Assembly (NCBI GenBank): GCA_000711775.1
Contig: ARYC01017947.1
Location: 1-64,000, forward strand
Direction: 5' to 3'
Length of the DNA: 64,000 nucleotides
DNA from: Oxytricha trifallax
Taxonomy: Eukaryota > Ciliophora > Spirotrichea > Sporadotrichida > Oxytrichidae
Shown: positions 23,136-34,447 of the stretch, in pieces
How positions within the stretch are numbered: the stretch's first letter is position 1
Layout: each line of letters starts with the position of its first letter
Notes under the pieces: generated by a model
What the model saw: the letters and a program-made list of their open reading frames with translations, nothing else
Told to the model about the DNA's origin: nothing
Databases searched by the model: none
Made by a program: the position numbers and the translations under genes

Positions 23136-23793
23136 ATGCTGCTGATGAGACTCTAACTTCTGATGAATGAATTGCACTTGTAAACATAACAGGACAAGAT
23201 TAATTTATTTATGGTTATCATATAAAAAGTTTAAAATTATCTATTGAACTCTGATTTATTAAATCCAATAACAGGGACATTAAAAACATTTTAAATTAAA
23301 AAAGTTCAAAGATCCTTTAGATACCAATAGTAGAGTTAAAATTACCAATAAAAGCGCATGTGTTTTTATCATTTTTATATGTTATCTTATCCAAATATAA
23401 ATTTAAATTCAATTAAAAAGAACATTTGTCATTATATCAGTTGTAAGCAATAATTAGATATGAATTACTTAAAAACTTCTTTAAAAAATGTATCTTAAAA
23501 ATATTAAAAAACAAACAATCATAAAAGCAGAAGCATGCTTGAATTCATTATTGAGAGTTAATTGGCCATTGTACACAGATTATTAAGGTGATCTAAATTT
23601 TTAAGAGTACAATTGAATATTCAGAAATTATCCACACATCAAAGAAACTTGCATTAACGTGTGTCCTATTGCAAAACACAACCTTTATAAAGTATCAGAT
23701 TCAATCGAGTTGCTGCTAAAAATCATAGTTCTACAATTCTGTTGTGGAAAATTTACTATTATTACACTTCTAAGTTAATAAAAATACCATTGA
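23136..23793 (+). CDS. Candidate germline ORF pair, unknown
   Basis: Two overlapping plus-strand frames. 23136-23591 is open for 151 codons from ATG (MLLMRLQLLMNELHLQTQQD), with SDLLNPITGTLKTFQIKKVQ further on. 23524-23793 is in another frame, reads SLLRVNWPLYTDYQGDLNFQ, then a TGA at 23614, then IFRNYPHIKETCINVCPIAK, and ends at TGA 23791-23793. The second piece looks more protein-like. A frameshift or excised segment at ~23530-23590 could join them. No family recognised. Confidence 0.3.
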
Positions 23794-24457
23794 TGCAGGT
23801 GAAATGCTGTTGATCTTCATTCCCTTTAACGCTACTTGAATAATTCTAAAATCTAACAAATCAATATGGTAATTTTAAATAAATTATAAAATTATATTTA
23901 AAGGATATGTAACTTACAAAGATTAAGCATGCATTTAAAGTAGTTTAATGTGTTGCGAATTGCATTCTTCACATCAAAGGCAACATTTTTAACGCATCTA
24001 GTGGTTAAATAAAATGCATTACTTTCCTAATCATTTTTGAATATCTACAAAGTAGCGACTTTAACTACATTAAATAAATCATAAATATATAGAATTAAAT
24101 GGACAAGTCAACCTCAGTATTATCTTGATTGTTTTATAAAGTACAGTTTAATAGTCTAAATAAAAGTCATTCTTAAATGTCTAACAACTTTAAACAATTA
24201 ACGCTTATCTTTAAACGATTTTATTGCATACTTAAATAGTAATTCTTTGGTTATATGATATCATAAGTTTGAGTGATAATAATTATCATCACCTAATTAC
24301 TTTTTTTAAATAAATATAATGATTTGTTTAATATTTGTGAAAAATTCAATAAAAAGATGCTTGATTGAAAATAAAAGAGAGTAGAATTAACACAAAAAAC
24401 AATATAGTCTGAAAATTATTGAAGCTATCGGACGATACTTTGATGCTGAAATGAAAT
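23794..24457. other. AT-rich spacer
   Basis: AT-rich sequence between a candidate ORF and the long palindrome. Nothing recognised. Confidence 0.4.
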
Positions 24458-24895
24458 ATTAGTCATGATATTGTAGAAATACATTTGAATTTGGGAAATT
24501 AATTATAATTTAAATAGTAATAATTCAAAATGGTGGCAGTTAAAGTTTGCCAATTCGAATGATCTTGAGTTCATTCGATAGAGAATTTAAAATTAGCTGG
24601 ACTTTTTTATTAGCGGTACTATTTTATCGCATCTCTGGAGCGAGATAACTCGACTTTAATTAAACGCCTCTAAATTCATTAAAGTATACTCTCACATTAA
24701 AGTCGAGTTATCTCGCTCCAGGGATGCGATAAAATAGTACCGCCAATATTAAAGTCCAGCTAATTTTAAATTCTCTATCGAACAAGCTCAAGATCGTTTA
24801 TATTGGCCAACTTTAACTGCCACGATTTTGAATTATTATTAATTTGATTATAACTTATTTTCCAAATTCAAATGTATCTCTTCAATATTGTCATA
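24458..24895. mobile_element. Foldback element with ~195-bp near-perfect arms
   Basis: A long palindrome. Left arm ~24458-24655, right arm ~24697-24895, with a ~40-bp AT-rich loop. The arms match through GGTGGCAGTTAAAGTTTGCC / GGCCAACTTTAACTGCCACG, GCGGTACTATTTTATCGCAT and GGAGCGAGATAACTCGACTT, and continue outwards through ATACATTTGAATTTGG. The inner arm is much more GC-rich than its surroundings and almost unmutated. No coding region. Most likely a foldback/MITE-type element; the near-identity of the arms suggests recent insertion or arm conversion. Confidence 0.88.
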
Positions 24896-24979
24896 AAACT
24901 AACAATAACTCCAATAAATGCAATCCATTTATAATATGATAATTGAATAACATGTATACTAATTTTTATAATTAATTGA

Positions 24980-25519
24980 ATAAAATAGCTATTATTATTA
25001 ATCGTGTTTATACTGAATATTATTACAATAAGTAACACTACTCCTCATATCATATATAAATCAAATGACAAGCAATTTGAAAATAAGAAAAAATTAAAGC
25101 ACAAAGTCTTAAAATAAATAATTTTAGATATATTTAATCGGCTCAAACCAATTAAAGTTGAAATTTTAGAAAAAAAATTAAAATAAAAAGTAGGACACTG
25201 AAATATCTATGAGTATAAAAAAGTAAAAATAGGCAAGCTTGATTAAGTTTTGATTGTTGATCTATTTAATTATTAATTATTCTTTTAATAGTAGTTTTCT
25301 TCAGAATCTTATTTACTTTGTTTGATGAAAAAAAATCAGCTTAGCCTTTATGATGCTTAAGCATGGATAGATAGAAGTTTAATAAAAGGCATGCTAATTA
25401 TATAAATTTGGTAATTCACTCATATTTTATTAGTTGGGAACAATATTATTTAATTATAAAACTCCTTATATTATAAAGCTTATTAAAAGCTTTTTTATTT
25501 TAATATGAGGACTATATGA
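24980..25519 (+). CDS. Candidate germline ORF with signal-like N-terminus
   Basis: One frame of 180 codons between TGA 24977 and TGA 25517-25519, with one internal TGA at 25199. It opens with a strongly hydrophobic stretch KQLLLLIVFILNIITISNTT, then a lysine-rich part (SNDKQFENKKKLKHKVLKQI, RLKPIKVEILEKKLKQKVGH). The internal TGA is followed by NIYEYKKVKIGKLDQVLIVD and later QLSLYDAQAWIDRSLIKGML. No ATG was found before the hydrophobic stretch. The TGA falls at a plausible Trp position. No family recognised. Confidence 0.33.
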
Positions 25520-26718
25520 TGGAGATTGAATTAATACTTTGCTGTTCCTAGCTTTTAGTTTAAAATTTTAAATGAAGTCAAATAAATAAAGAAAAAGAAA
25601 AAATTAAAGCATAGTTTTATTAAAGGAGGGATTGATAGATATAATTAAAAATGTAAAGAATTACTATTTTAAATTAAAAAAAAGATTTTGTATAATTTGC
25701 TCTCTTATTTACTAAAGCATACCAAAAATAAGGAATCATCATAAGGGTATATTGGTATCCACTTCTAGCTATTCAAGGTACTTCAGTTGTAAAAAAGTGA
25801 AAGTACTTGGATTAAACTAAGCAAGCCACGGATATGTGAACTTCATCTGAATATGCCAAATTTTTATAGAAGACCTATTTCATCAAAAAGTTGATAAATA
25901 ATAGTACATAGTCTTATTATAACTGAATGATGCAATATCATTACAGTTTTGTTAAAGTGCATCAATGATAGTTCTAAAATAAAGAGATAGACATATCGGA
26001 TATCTTAAAGGGTTTTATAAACTGAGCAAAAAAAAATACCAGCATATAAAGCAGTAAGGGTGAAAAAATTTCTATGAGGCATGCCTCTCAAGTTATTATT
26101 ATATTTTTTCGAAATTATGGATCACTCTAACCTTCATGAAAGTGCTTTAAAATGTAACGATTTTATGGGAACTTATATCAAAGAAAATTTCTCACTTTAC
26201 CTTTGAAATTCCCTAGACCCCTATTTTCACAAAAATTTACCATATATACTATTAATAAAATCTATTAAAAATATAATTCATTTAATTCTTTATCCTCTCT
26301 AATTTTCATATATACAAAAGATATGAGTTAAGTAAATAATTATAATAACAGATTAATAAATCAAAATTCGAAAAGGGATGAGTGTGTAAGTTATTGGGCA
26401 ATGGATTTTTCAAAATAGAGGGTGTGTTCCTCACCAACCTCTATAATCATATTTACAATTATCTTCCAGAAATAAATGTTATTTTTCAAGAATACATCAA
26501 GATTTTTAGAGTTGTTTATTCAGTAACTAAATAAATAATATATGTTAGTAATTCTATAAGTGAATAAACTTAATAAAACATTGAAAAATACAAATATAAT
26601 TTATTGTTATATGATTTTAAATATTTAATATAATATTTAGTAATATATACATTTGTACAGGAGTAAAGCATTATATTAAATTGATTAATTTATTATTTAA
26701 TAAAAACCATAAATTGAA
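25520..26718. other. AT-rich spacer
   Basis: AT-rich sequence. A block at ~25730-26060 is somewhat less AT-rich and faintly resembles part of 37740-38000 (shared TTATAACTRAATGATGC), but no element could be defined. Confidence 0.4.
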
Positions 26719-26991
26719 TCAATTTTTTCTCATAAATTAATACTCTAAATTCGGTTAAGAAAAAATACAATAAGCTATAATGAGTAGGGTTTACTTAAAA
26801 TGTGGCACTTATTTGATAAACTCTATAGAAAACACAACAGTTGAGAATCTAGAATTATAGAATATTAGCAAATGATATTCTCTTGCAAAATTTGTTTTAG
26901 AAGCTAGGTAAAAACTTCGGTCAGTACTGTATTTTAATTTTCTCATTTCCAGTACTCTTAAATGAATTTGATGAAGGTATTTGAAAGTCAA
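26719..26991 (-). CDS. Candidate small ORF, 90 aa, unknown
   Basis: ATG at 26989-26991 (MTFKYLHQIHLRVLEMRKLK) to TGA at 26719-26721. The first 60 codons also lack TAA/TAG. Contains RSFYLASKTNFAREYHLLIF. No family recognised; may be chance. Confidence 0.2.
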
Positions 26992-28669
26992 AGTTTGAAG
27001 CCAACAGATTAAATCTATTTGGTAATCTTATTTACTGATTAATTACTATCTACCATTAAATAATAATAATATTACTGTAAATACTTATTCAAATTTGTAA
27101 TTATTAACAATATTATATAATGAGTGATTGAATATACTAGTATCTTTGAAATCAAAATAAAGTATTAAAAATCCTAAATCATATTATCGATTACTAGAAT
27201 ATTTGGCAATTCTTTAAGAGTGCACTAACTGTCGTTGAGAATCTATCGATAGAAAATTTAGTTTCATAAAATTTATTATTATTAATACTTACTCCATTTC
27301 TTATTCTAAAATTGCAATGCTTATTTAGTGTAAATATTGTTTTCCCTTATCTTATAATAATGAAATTATCATTAAAATTAACTATAATGACTGCGTCTAT
27401 CTAAATTAATATAAAATTTGATATAATATTCTTAGATAACATATTATAACATTGTATATAAGATTACCGTATAATATGCTTTATATTAAACTAAAGACTT
27501 CAATACATAAGAATTTTAGGCAGTAGATATTTACATTATCTCCACAAAATTATGGTCCCAGTTTTCTTTAACAGGATAAAAATTCAATTTCTATGATTAA
27601 GTAGGCATTTGGGAATTTTAAGCTGTCAAAGTATCTAAGGACATGATAAATTCAAGTGTCAAAAAGTCTTTATTTAGTTATGAGTATATAAGTAATGTCG
27701 ATAAAATACATAAGATCAGGAAATATGATATTTTAAAATTAAAAAAAACAGCCGAGTTTTACATATTCTTTAATTAAATTAGATATAATAACAAAAATAC
27801 TATGTAAAACATCAATCTAATCTTTTCGAGTATTTTATATAAATTTATTTAAGGATGAATCTTGCATTTCAGTTATTATTTAGCTAATTAGTAATTTTTT
27901 ATAAGTACATCACAAATTATATTTGCAATTTTTTTTTCTCAACAATTTCATTGTGGTTTACAGTTTTCTCGGGTACGCTTATTACTTACCCTAAAAACAA
28001 AAAAATATAAGAAACTTATATCTTATTATGAAAATCAATCAAAAATAGAAGAAAAAAAAATTAATATTTAAATTGTTAGATAAATAATCACTTTTAACTT
28101 AATAAATAAAATAGAATTGTATACTTCTTTTACAGAGTTTTTTGCATGTTTTTAAAGTTTATTCCATTTTAGTTTTATTTTATTCTTTTTCTTTATCAAT
28201 TAAAATTTAATAAAAATTAAAAAATTCATGATCGATATTTAGCAGCTTTTATAAAAAATTTATCATTACAAGAATTTTTAACTTTAAAAATGGCAAATTA
28301 TTCATTATCAGCATCAATACCATATCAAAATATAGTTACAATTATAAAACATGAAGCAAAAAAGCTAAATGCCAAATATTAATTGATTTAGCAAAGCATT
28401 CTTCCTTGGGATAAGATAATTAATAAAGCCTCCTGAGATAATGAGATATGATGAGATATAAAAATTAGATGCTTGCATTATATCGGTGCTCATGTCTTGT
28501 CTATCTTAAACTCCCCATCTATTGATCTCATCATTTTGATTCCACAAATGATCCTATTATGAAAAAAAGATGAAAATTATTGAAGATATAAGTAAAACCC
28601 CAATGCTGTTATTTACAAGATTTGGGTGACGATAAAAATTAATAAAGATAGATAAAATTATTATTAATA
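26992..28669. other. AT-rich spacer
   Basis: Long AT-rich stretch without a recognised gene, terminal repeat or palindrome. The last 100 bases contain the TTATTTACAAGATTTGGGTGA block that resembles ~10283. Confidence 0.45.
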
Positions 28670-28701
28670 TTTGGTAGCTTTAGTAATTAGTAGAGGGTCC
28701 T

Positions 28702-28750
<49 letters not shown>

Positions 28751-28775
28751 AGGCTATTCCACTAAAGCTACCAAA
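28670..28775. repeat. (TAG)n microsatellite inside a 15-bp inverted repeat
   Basis: A run of about 16 TAG/GTA triplets (28702-28751) is flanked by perfect 15-bp inverted repeats: TTTGGTAGCTTTAGT at 28670-28684 and its complement at 28761-28775. The triplet would read as polyglutamine in the TAG frame under this code. The whole could form a long hairpin just upstream of the GC-rich coding region. Confidence 0.85.
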
Positions 28776-28779
28776 ATGA

Positions 28780-29637
28780 CGAGATTCGGAATTTAATTAT
28801 TATAACTTGCTCGAACCCTATAATAATACTTTAGAATCCTTAAAAAAGACACGAATCCAACAGATGAACCCCCTACTACTAGATATTCACAACTCACCAT
28901 GCGAGCAAGACGACCCTGAACTGCCGGAGGACCCAACTGAGGATCTTCTGCTTGACAATCTTGAGTTCGACGATCCCCTGCTCACCAAGACATCTTTCCA
29001 ACAGCGCCTTAGCAATCTCTTGAGCAACATATTGGTATCTAATAGAAGCCGGGGAGCCCTCTGACGAGTGGTTAGCTGTATTCTTGGCTCGCGCTCCACG
29101 CTTTCTTATTCGACATTAGTAGACGAGACCTTGAATGGAGTTTGTAGTATAGAGAAGGAAGATGGCGGCCGCCATATTGGATGTTCTCATGATGATTCGA
29201 CACACCACCAAACGATGGGCGACTTGTTGGATCCTACTTTAGATGCTTCGCCTCCTCTCACCAGGTAAGCTTAAACAATAGTATTTGATAGCGAGATTTA
29301 GGGAAGGAGCACAACGTAACCTATTACCCAAGATAAGCGATCAGATGGCGAGTCCCAGCAATTATCTCAAGAACGCCTGCTGTCCAGATACCGTTGGCTC
29401 AAGCCGCCAAGCCAGTTGGCATCCTGAATACTCATGAGTAGCCAAAGGCACTAAACTCTTATGCCAAAGCACGAAGCTCTAGTGCATTGCGCCTAGCGAA
29501 AACTATACTACTCTAGTTCTAAAGTGTATCAGAATAAACTCTTCTAAATCAGGATTTTTGGCACCCTAGTCTATGACAGTCAAACTGGCCTGTTTGGGGG
29601 CAGCACTCTGCATGCGTTGGCTTAGGTCGCATACATT
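28780..29637 (+). CDS. GC-rich coding region, 5' part, interrupted by TBE copy 4
   Basis: Strong shift to about half G+C. One frame runs from 28780 to the TBE junction at 29637, broken only by TGA at 29062 and 29425. It includes MNPLLLDIHNSPCEQDDPEL, then DPTEDLLLDNLEFDDPLLTK and TSFQQRLSNLLSNILVSNRS. After the first TGA come LVDETLNGVCSIEKEDGGRH and GDLLDPTLDASPPLTR, then a Gln/Ser-rich part (RSDGESQQLSQERLLSRYRW). After the second TGA the frame is again open. Acidic/leucine-rich N-terminus, no known family. Likely macronucleus-destined DNA or a host gene copy; TGAs may mark segment borders or decay. Confidence 0.55.
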
Positions 29638-29798
29638 CAAAACCCCAAAACCCCTGAAGTTGTTTGATTGAGTTTTTGAATGATGAAAGTAGACTATTAA
29701 CGCATGCTTTATTAGGGTTTTAATAGAGTTTATGTAGGGGTTTAGGGTCATAATGTAATATAAATTAGTGTGTAATGCAAGTGTTTTATTTTTATTAT

Positions 29799-31245
29799 TC
29801 ACTCAAACAGTACTTTAGCATCATGAGGCAGCTTTCTAAACTTTATCTCCTATCCAACTTACAATTTAGTCTATTGTATGGTAAGCTCTGTGATTAGGCT
29901 TAATAATTATCTACTCAGCCATGTCTTTCATTCTGCCTTTTATCTTATTCTAGTCTAGATATTGCTGTATTCTCTGTTTTGAATCTTTCTCTCTTTTGCA
30001 GCTATAGTAATCATTTCTTGCCATATCGCATTCACAAATAATTGCTGCTAGAGCCCATATATCCCACTTAATATCACCATCTCTCCAGTCCTCTCTTTCT
30101 GGAAAGTATCCAGGAGTACCATACACGTTGCCAAGTCCTGAAGCTTCAACTCTCTATGATCTATTGAAATCTATTATTACTACTCTGAGAGGTGAAAAGT
30201 CAAGCATTATATTCTCAGGCTTCAAATCTCTATGAACATATCCAAGAGTGTGCAGCTCCTCAATGCCTTTGCAAACATTTGTAAGAATAAGAGGTAACTA
30301 CTTTGGTATCCTTTAATCTTAAATGTAGTCTCTTAATGTCATTTAATATAGAGGAAGACGAAAAGCTACATGATCTTGAGCAAGCAGAATAGCATCGAGC
30401 TTTATTATAAATCTGCACTATCTATCTCTTGACTTTGTAAGTGCTTGGTATTCATTTACGAATTCCATTTGATACTTGTCATCGCATTTGAAGTAGTTGA
30501 ACGGATATATCTTGTATGCGAACTACTTATCTGTTATGACTTTCTTCTCAAATTTATCCTCAAGGATAAGATAACTTTCTTTACACTCTTTAAGGTCAAT
30601 TATATTCAATATTGGAAGTTTAAGTGCATGCATCTTAAGAGTGATTTTTACTATCTCTGAGGCTGGGAGATTTCTTACTGCTTTAATAAGTTTATTTTCT
30701 TTCTTTACTCTTTGTTCCAAAGTTTCTAAAGGGTCTCTTGGCTTTCTTTTTTAAAGGAAGACCTCACCAGTCTCTGGATCTATTACTTCAAACTTCTTGC
30801 CATGATGGTTTTATAGATGAACTTTTAGATCCCTTGAATGATTGTATTATTTATTGCAGTAAGGGCAGAAATATTTTCCATCTATCTTATCATGCTTAAG
30901 ATAGAGCTTGGGCTTGTTAGAATGCTGCTCTAAGATATGACGCTTAAGAGCAGATTTATAAGTGAAGTTCTTCTCACACTCCTCACATAAATGTAATGCT
31001 TTTATTTCTTTTTTCTCTTCCTCCTCTTCAACCATTTTCATTGGAACTTCGCATTAAATTTCTTAGCTCTGCATTTCTATTTAACAACTGAATTGCTATT
31101 CAAAGTCTGATACCTAAAGTTAAAAAATTTCAGGTTCGTACTAGGTTGAGGCATCGCAAGTCTCAATTTTCTTTTGATTCATGAAAGAAAGTATTTGCTG
31201 GCTAATGCCAAGCAATGCCGCTTTTCTAAGTAAGTTACCGCTCAT
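29799..31245 (-). CDS. TBE 57-kDa zinc-finger/kinase gene, copy 4 (near intact)
   Basis: ATG at 31243-31245 (MSGNLLRKAALLGISQQILS). Zinc finger 1: LCEECEKNFTYKSALKRHIL (~31000). Finger 2: FCPYCNKQQYNHSRDLKVHL (~30860). A linker with KRKPRDPLETLEQRVKKENK leads into the kinase-like domain: AYKIYPFNY as possible VAIK equivalent, YVHRDLKPENIMLDFSPL (~30230), IIDFNRSQR (DFG replaced by DFN), GTPGYFPEREDWRDGDIKWD. The frame holds to a TGA at 29821. The family C-terminus (KFRKLPHDAKVLFE) follows in another frame and ends at 29799, so one late frameshift is likely. Expected to be nuclear. Confidence 0.85.
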
Positions 31246-31810
31246 TTTATAAATACTATTAATAATTATACAAGCTATTTAAATTCTACCTTTATACAAG
31301 AGTAAGAGCATATTCTCAAAGGTTTAGAGAGGTTTAATGAGAACAGAGTACGAGACATTAGTTTTATATTTCTTAGATTTAGTGATAATTTATAAACTAA
31401 TTCATCCATTTTATTCATTAAAATGCACCTAAATGTGTTTTGTGAAGTTAGGTGGTGCTCCTAAAGCTGTTCTTGTAAATTTAGGAGGGGAGATTTTAAA
31501 ATTCAATTTTTTTAATGCACCTCCTAATACGGTTTTGAACTTTAATATAGCCACCTAATTAAGTTTTAAATAAATTAGGAGCACCACCTAATTAAATTAA
31601 TTATTATTAGGAGCAATTTAATGGAGAAAGTTTGATAAAAATGGAAGTCAAACTTTGAAACTTGGAGAAAGTTCTTCCATCTTTCTCTTACTATCTTATT
31701 CAGGTTGACCTCCAGTTGGATCTCTCTATTTAGTAGTAAAATTTTAGTAAGTTTAGAATGGATATCCATAATTTTAAATTTCATAAACATTTATAGAAAG
31801 TGGAAGCAAG
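31246..31810. promoter_or_regulatory. Divergent spacer with CACCTAATTAAG / TTAGGAGG repeats, copy 4
   Basis: Family B spacer between divergent start codons. Half-sites such as TTAGGTGGTGCTCCTAA, TTAGGAGGGG, GCACCTCCTAAT and TTAGGAGCACCACCTAATT occur at ~31450-31610. Confidence 0.55.
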
Positions 31811-32601
31811 ATGGAGTCTATGAATGATGCAATGAAGAGAATACAATCTCAAGAATTGATAGGAAAATTTCGAAGTAAGGAGGACCTCTATAGATATTTG
31901 GTATAGCAAGGTAAGCTTTTATCAAATACTAATATATTAACCATAGTTGGATTGTTCTTGCCAACTCAGGAAGGAACAAAAATATCATTCTTAAAAGCCT
32001 TACTAAGTGAAGAGAAAAAAGCTTTTAAGACCAATGAAATAAAGATGATTGAGATACCTAACTACCCTGAAATCTCAGTGACAAATCTCTATGATGATGC
32101 GATGAGTGATCTAGATGTTGCTCTGTACCTACCATCAAAGTTACAACTCTCAAATAAGTTACCAGAGAGAAACTTCTTCTTTGGAGTTCTTGGAACTCTT
32201 AAACCAGAGTACTTAAGTGAAGTAATTTAAGAAGCTCATAAGAAACGCTACAGAATCTCTCCTGAAGAGAAAGAGAAGCAGGGAATCAAAATTAGTGACT
32301 CATGGCTGTAGGAACTCCAGAAGCATCCATTCATCTCAAGTAAGCATAGACTTCTAACTTTATAGAAAAACCTGGTACTGCTATATATTTGATGAAAGAG
32401 CGCAGCAAATAAAACAGAGAGAGAAAGTCTCAAGTAAAGCATGAATTGAGTAAGAGACTCTTCAAAGATTTATAAAAGCCAGACAAGATGAACATAGATG
32501 CAGGAGCTGGCACTAAGAGAAGAAACATGGGCCCAATGCAAGCCTTAAGAGGAAGAAAAGAAAGAGAAGCAAAATCCTTTACGGGCAAATTTAATATGTG
32601 A
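31811..32601 (+). CDS. TBE 22-kDa gene, copy 4, two introns
   Basis: ATG 31811 (MESMNDAMKRIQSQELIGKF). Intron 1 is GTAAGCTTTT...ACCATAG (~31910-31946). Exon 2 runs GLFLPTQEGTKISFLKALLS through EIPNYPEISVTNLYDDAMSD and NKLPERNFFFGVLGTLKPEY to the codons for HPFIS. Intron 2 (26 bp) is GTAAGCATAG...TTATAG (~32340-32365). Exon 3 encodes KPGTAIYLMKERS, a basic stretch, the conserved MNIDAGAGTKRRNMG, and ends FNM-TGA at 32599-32601. Small compensating indels change a few C-terminal residues relative to copy 7, but the frame is open throughout. Stop-to-stop gap to the transposase is 6 bp. The protein's role is unknown. Confidence 0.85.
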
Positions 32602-32607
32602 ACTTAT

Positions 32608-33656
32608 TCATTCGTTTAAATCTAAAACTTATTTATAAACACAAAATCTCCCTTCTCTTGCGCATACTTTTGCTTTATCATCGCTGACTCTTTTAGCAGC
32701 ACTCTTAATAAAATCTACTGTATCTATCTTCAGATCGTGCATCAGATGATAGAGCAGAAGTTTCTTGTAGTGGCCTTTTAATAGGCCCCAATATAGTTCA
32801 ATTCCATTGAATTGAGGGCTATAAGGAACATTAAATACAGGTGTTATGTTTAGCCTTTCATATTCTCTCCTTGAGTCTTTAGTTTTATGAACTGATAAGT
32901 TATCAACAAACAGGATAATTTCTTATTCAGCATACTTATCTCTTAGCTATTGCAAAAATTTAATATATTATTCAGTCTTAATAGAGCGAGGGTGGATAAC
33001 ATAAGTCTCAAGCCCACTATCTTCACTGATTCCACCAAGGATTGCATGAGTTTATACCTTATCCTTTTGATCGTAAACTTCTATGTTGCTGTACCTCTTA
33101 TACCAAGACCTCGATATGAAGGTATTAAACGTGAATACTTCCTCATCAGCATGTATGAACTTTATATTATGCTCTTAAGCCCTCTGCATTTAATCGAATA
33201 TATAATTTAAATTATCCTTATAAAATGGAACATTAAAATCGATCACTCTATTAATGCGATTGACTGTCTTGTAAGATATACCATTCTTTTTATAGATATT
33301 AGCATAGATTAAGCAGAGATGTGAAGTACAGGAAATTGGCGATGAAACATCACAGCCCTCTAGGCTAGAGAGAAATGAGCCCAGTATTTTAGAGTCTTAT
33401 CATTAATAAGATATTCGATATGATGCTACTAGAATTTTAAAGGTCTTTTAGGCTTAGAATTAAGATGCTATCTCTTTAAATTCAATGCTAATAGACAGTG
33501 TGACCTAACAGTAGCAGGAGATTTATGGAGCAGTCTTGCAATAGATGTGTAATTTAGAATAGGTCTGAGTTGATCACTATAATCATTACATCCATAACGC
33601 AACTTAAACAATAAATCTATATATTCACTGTCATAAACTGATCCCAAACCTCGCAT
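32608..33656 (-). pseudogene. TBE transposase, copy 4 (one frameshift)
   Basis: ATG at 33654-33656 (MRGLGSVYDSEYIDLLFKLR), helix-turn-helix-like SIARLLHKSPATVRSHCLLA. One base is missing at about 33300 (TCTATGCTAAT where copy 3 has TCTATAGCCAAT), shifting the frame before the catalytic domain. The DD34E motifs are present in the shifted frame: HADEEVF (~33145), LFVDNLSVHKTKDS (~32905), NGIELYWG (~32800). The family TGA stop is at 32608-32610. Apart from this deletion the gene looks complete. Confidence 0.86.
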
Positions 33657-33794
33657 ATTCTCACTTAAATTACTGATATTTAAACCATTAACCCCTACAT
33701 AAACCCTATTAAAACCCTAATAAAGCATGCGTTAATAGTCTACTTTCATCAATCAAAAACTCAATCAAACAACTTCAGGGGTTTTGGGGTTTTG

Positions 33795-34447
33795 ATTAGG
33801 GCACTCACTGCATGGAGCCGACTTATGAGGACTCTGAGGGTCGAGTGATTTTGAATATTCCAACTACTTGGCGTCATCAGCAAAAGTATACCCTTGATAA
33901 TCTTAGTATGGTAAACAGCTGCCTGTCCAGTAATTTGTAACTCGCTAGCTCGGGCTGTGCTCTCTCGATCGAGGTACGATAAAACTAATGTTGATTGCTG
34001 AAATGATTCGAATTCGCCTGCAACAAGCTCTCTGTAAAATTCAACGATTTGAAAAACCCCAATTAAAGTTCTCCGAAGCTAGACATTCTGAGTGCCTCCC
34101 ACCAACTAAGACCCAATCAAGAATAATGAGACTGTAGACAACATCATGAACCGAGCTGCTGAAAGAGACAAGAGACCCCTGTCAATAAGCAAGGAAAGGC
34201 AGAGAAGAGATAGCGTCATGAAGAGATTCAAGAAGGACCTGGCCATGCTGATGCAGAGCGCCCCCACCTCCCCCCTCAGTTCCAGCAGAGATTCAAGCCC
34301 GCCCTCACCAAGGACACCGTGGATTCGTTGATGAAGGAAGCATTGAAATTCAGACCTAAGGATGGAGAATGCGAAGAGATCAAGAACCTGGACCGCGAGA
34401 GGCAAGATCAACAAAAAACTTTGAGAGAGAGATTGAGAAATTTGTGA
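33795..34447 (+). CDS. GC-rich coding region, 3' part, after TBE copy 4
   Basis: Continues the GC-rich block on the far side of the TBE and, counting from the duplicated ATT, in the same frame. 33795-34110 carries several TGAs and weak coding character. 34085-34330 reads VPPTNQDPIKNNETVDNIMN and then RAAERDKRPLSISKERQRRD, SVMKRFKKDLAMLMQSAPTS. Across a C-run at ~34265 the coding frame moves by one to PQFQQRFKPALTKDTVDSLM, KEALKFRPKDGECEEIKNLD and RERQDQQKTLRERLRNL, ending TGA 34445-34447. A highly charged, probably helical C-terminus with no known family. The frame change could be a segment junction or a mutation. Confidence 0.55.

Larger units (their letters stand above)
29638..33794 (-). 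mobile_element. TBE transposon copy 4 (family B)
   Basis: 4157 bp with canonical C4A4C4-type ends: CAAAACCCCAAAACCCC at 29638 and G4T4G4T4G ending at 33794. The ATT target duplication is at 29635-29637 and 33795-33797. The inverted terminal region is ~110 bp and matches copy 3. Orientation: 57-kDa (-) left, 22-kDa (+) middle, transposase (-) right. It lies within a GC-rich coding region. The sharp ends and nearly intact genes suggest a relatively young insertion. Confidence 0.96.

Noticed and set aside
22188-25519. Mitochondrial DNA insertion explaining TGA as Trp
   Set aside because: The same frames use TAA and TAG as sense codons, which are not used that way in ciliate mitochondria, and no mitochondrial gene was recognised.
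25730-26060. Dispersed repeat shared with 37740-38000
   Set aside because: Only one short string (TTATAACTRAATGATGC) and loose similarity could be matched by eye; not enough to define an element.
28887-29099. Minus-strand ORF over the GC-rich region (Ser/Arg-rich)
   Set aside because: It mirrors the better plus-strand frame; its Ser/Arg repeats come from the complement of acidic codons.
34106-34414. Minus-strand ORF of 102 codons over the GC-rich 3' block
   Set aside because: Leu/Ser-rich complement of a highly charged plus-strand frame that has a clear C-terminal stop.
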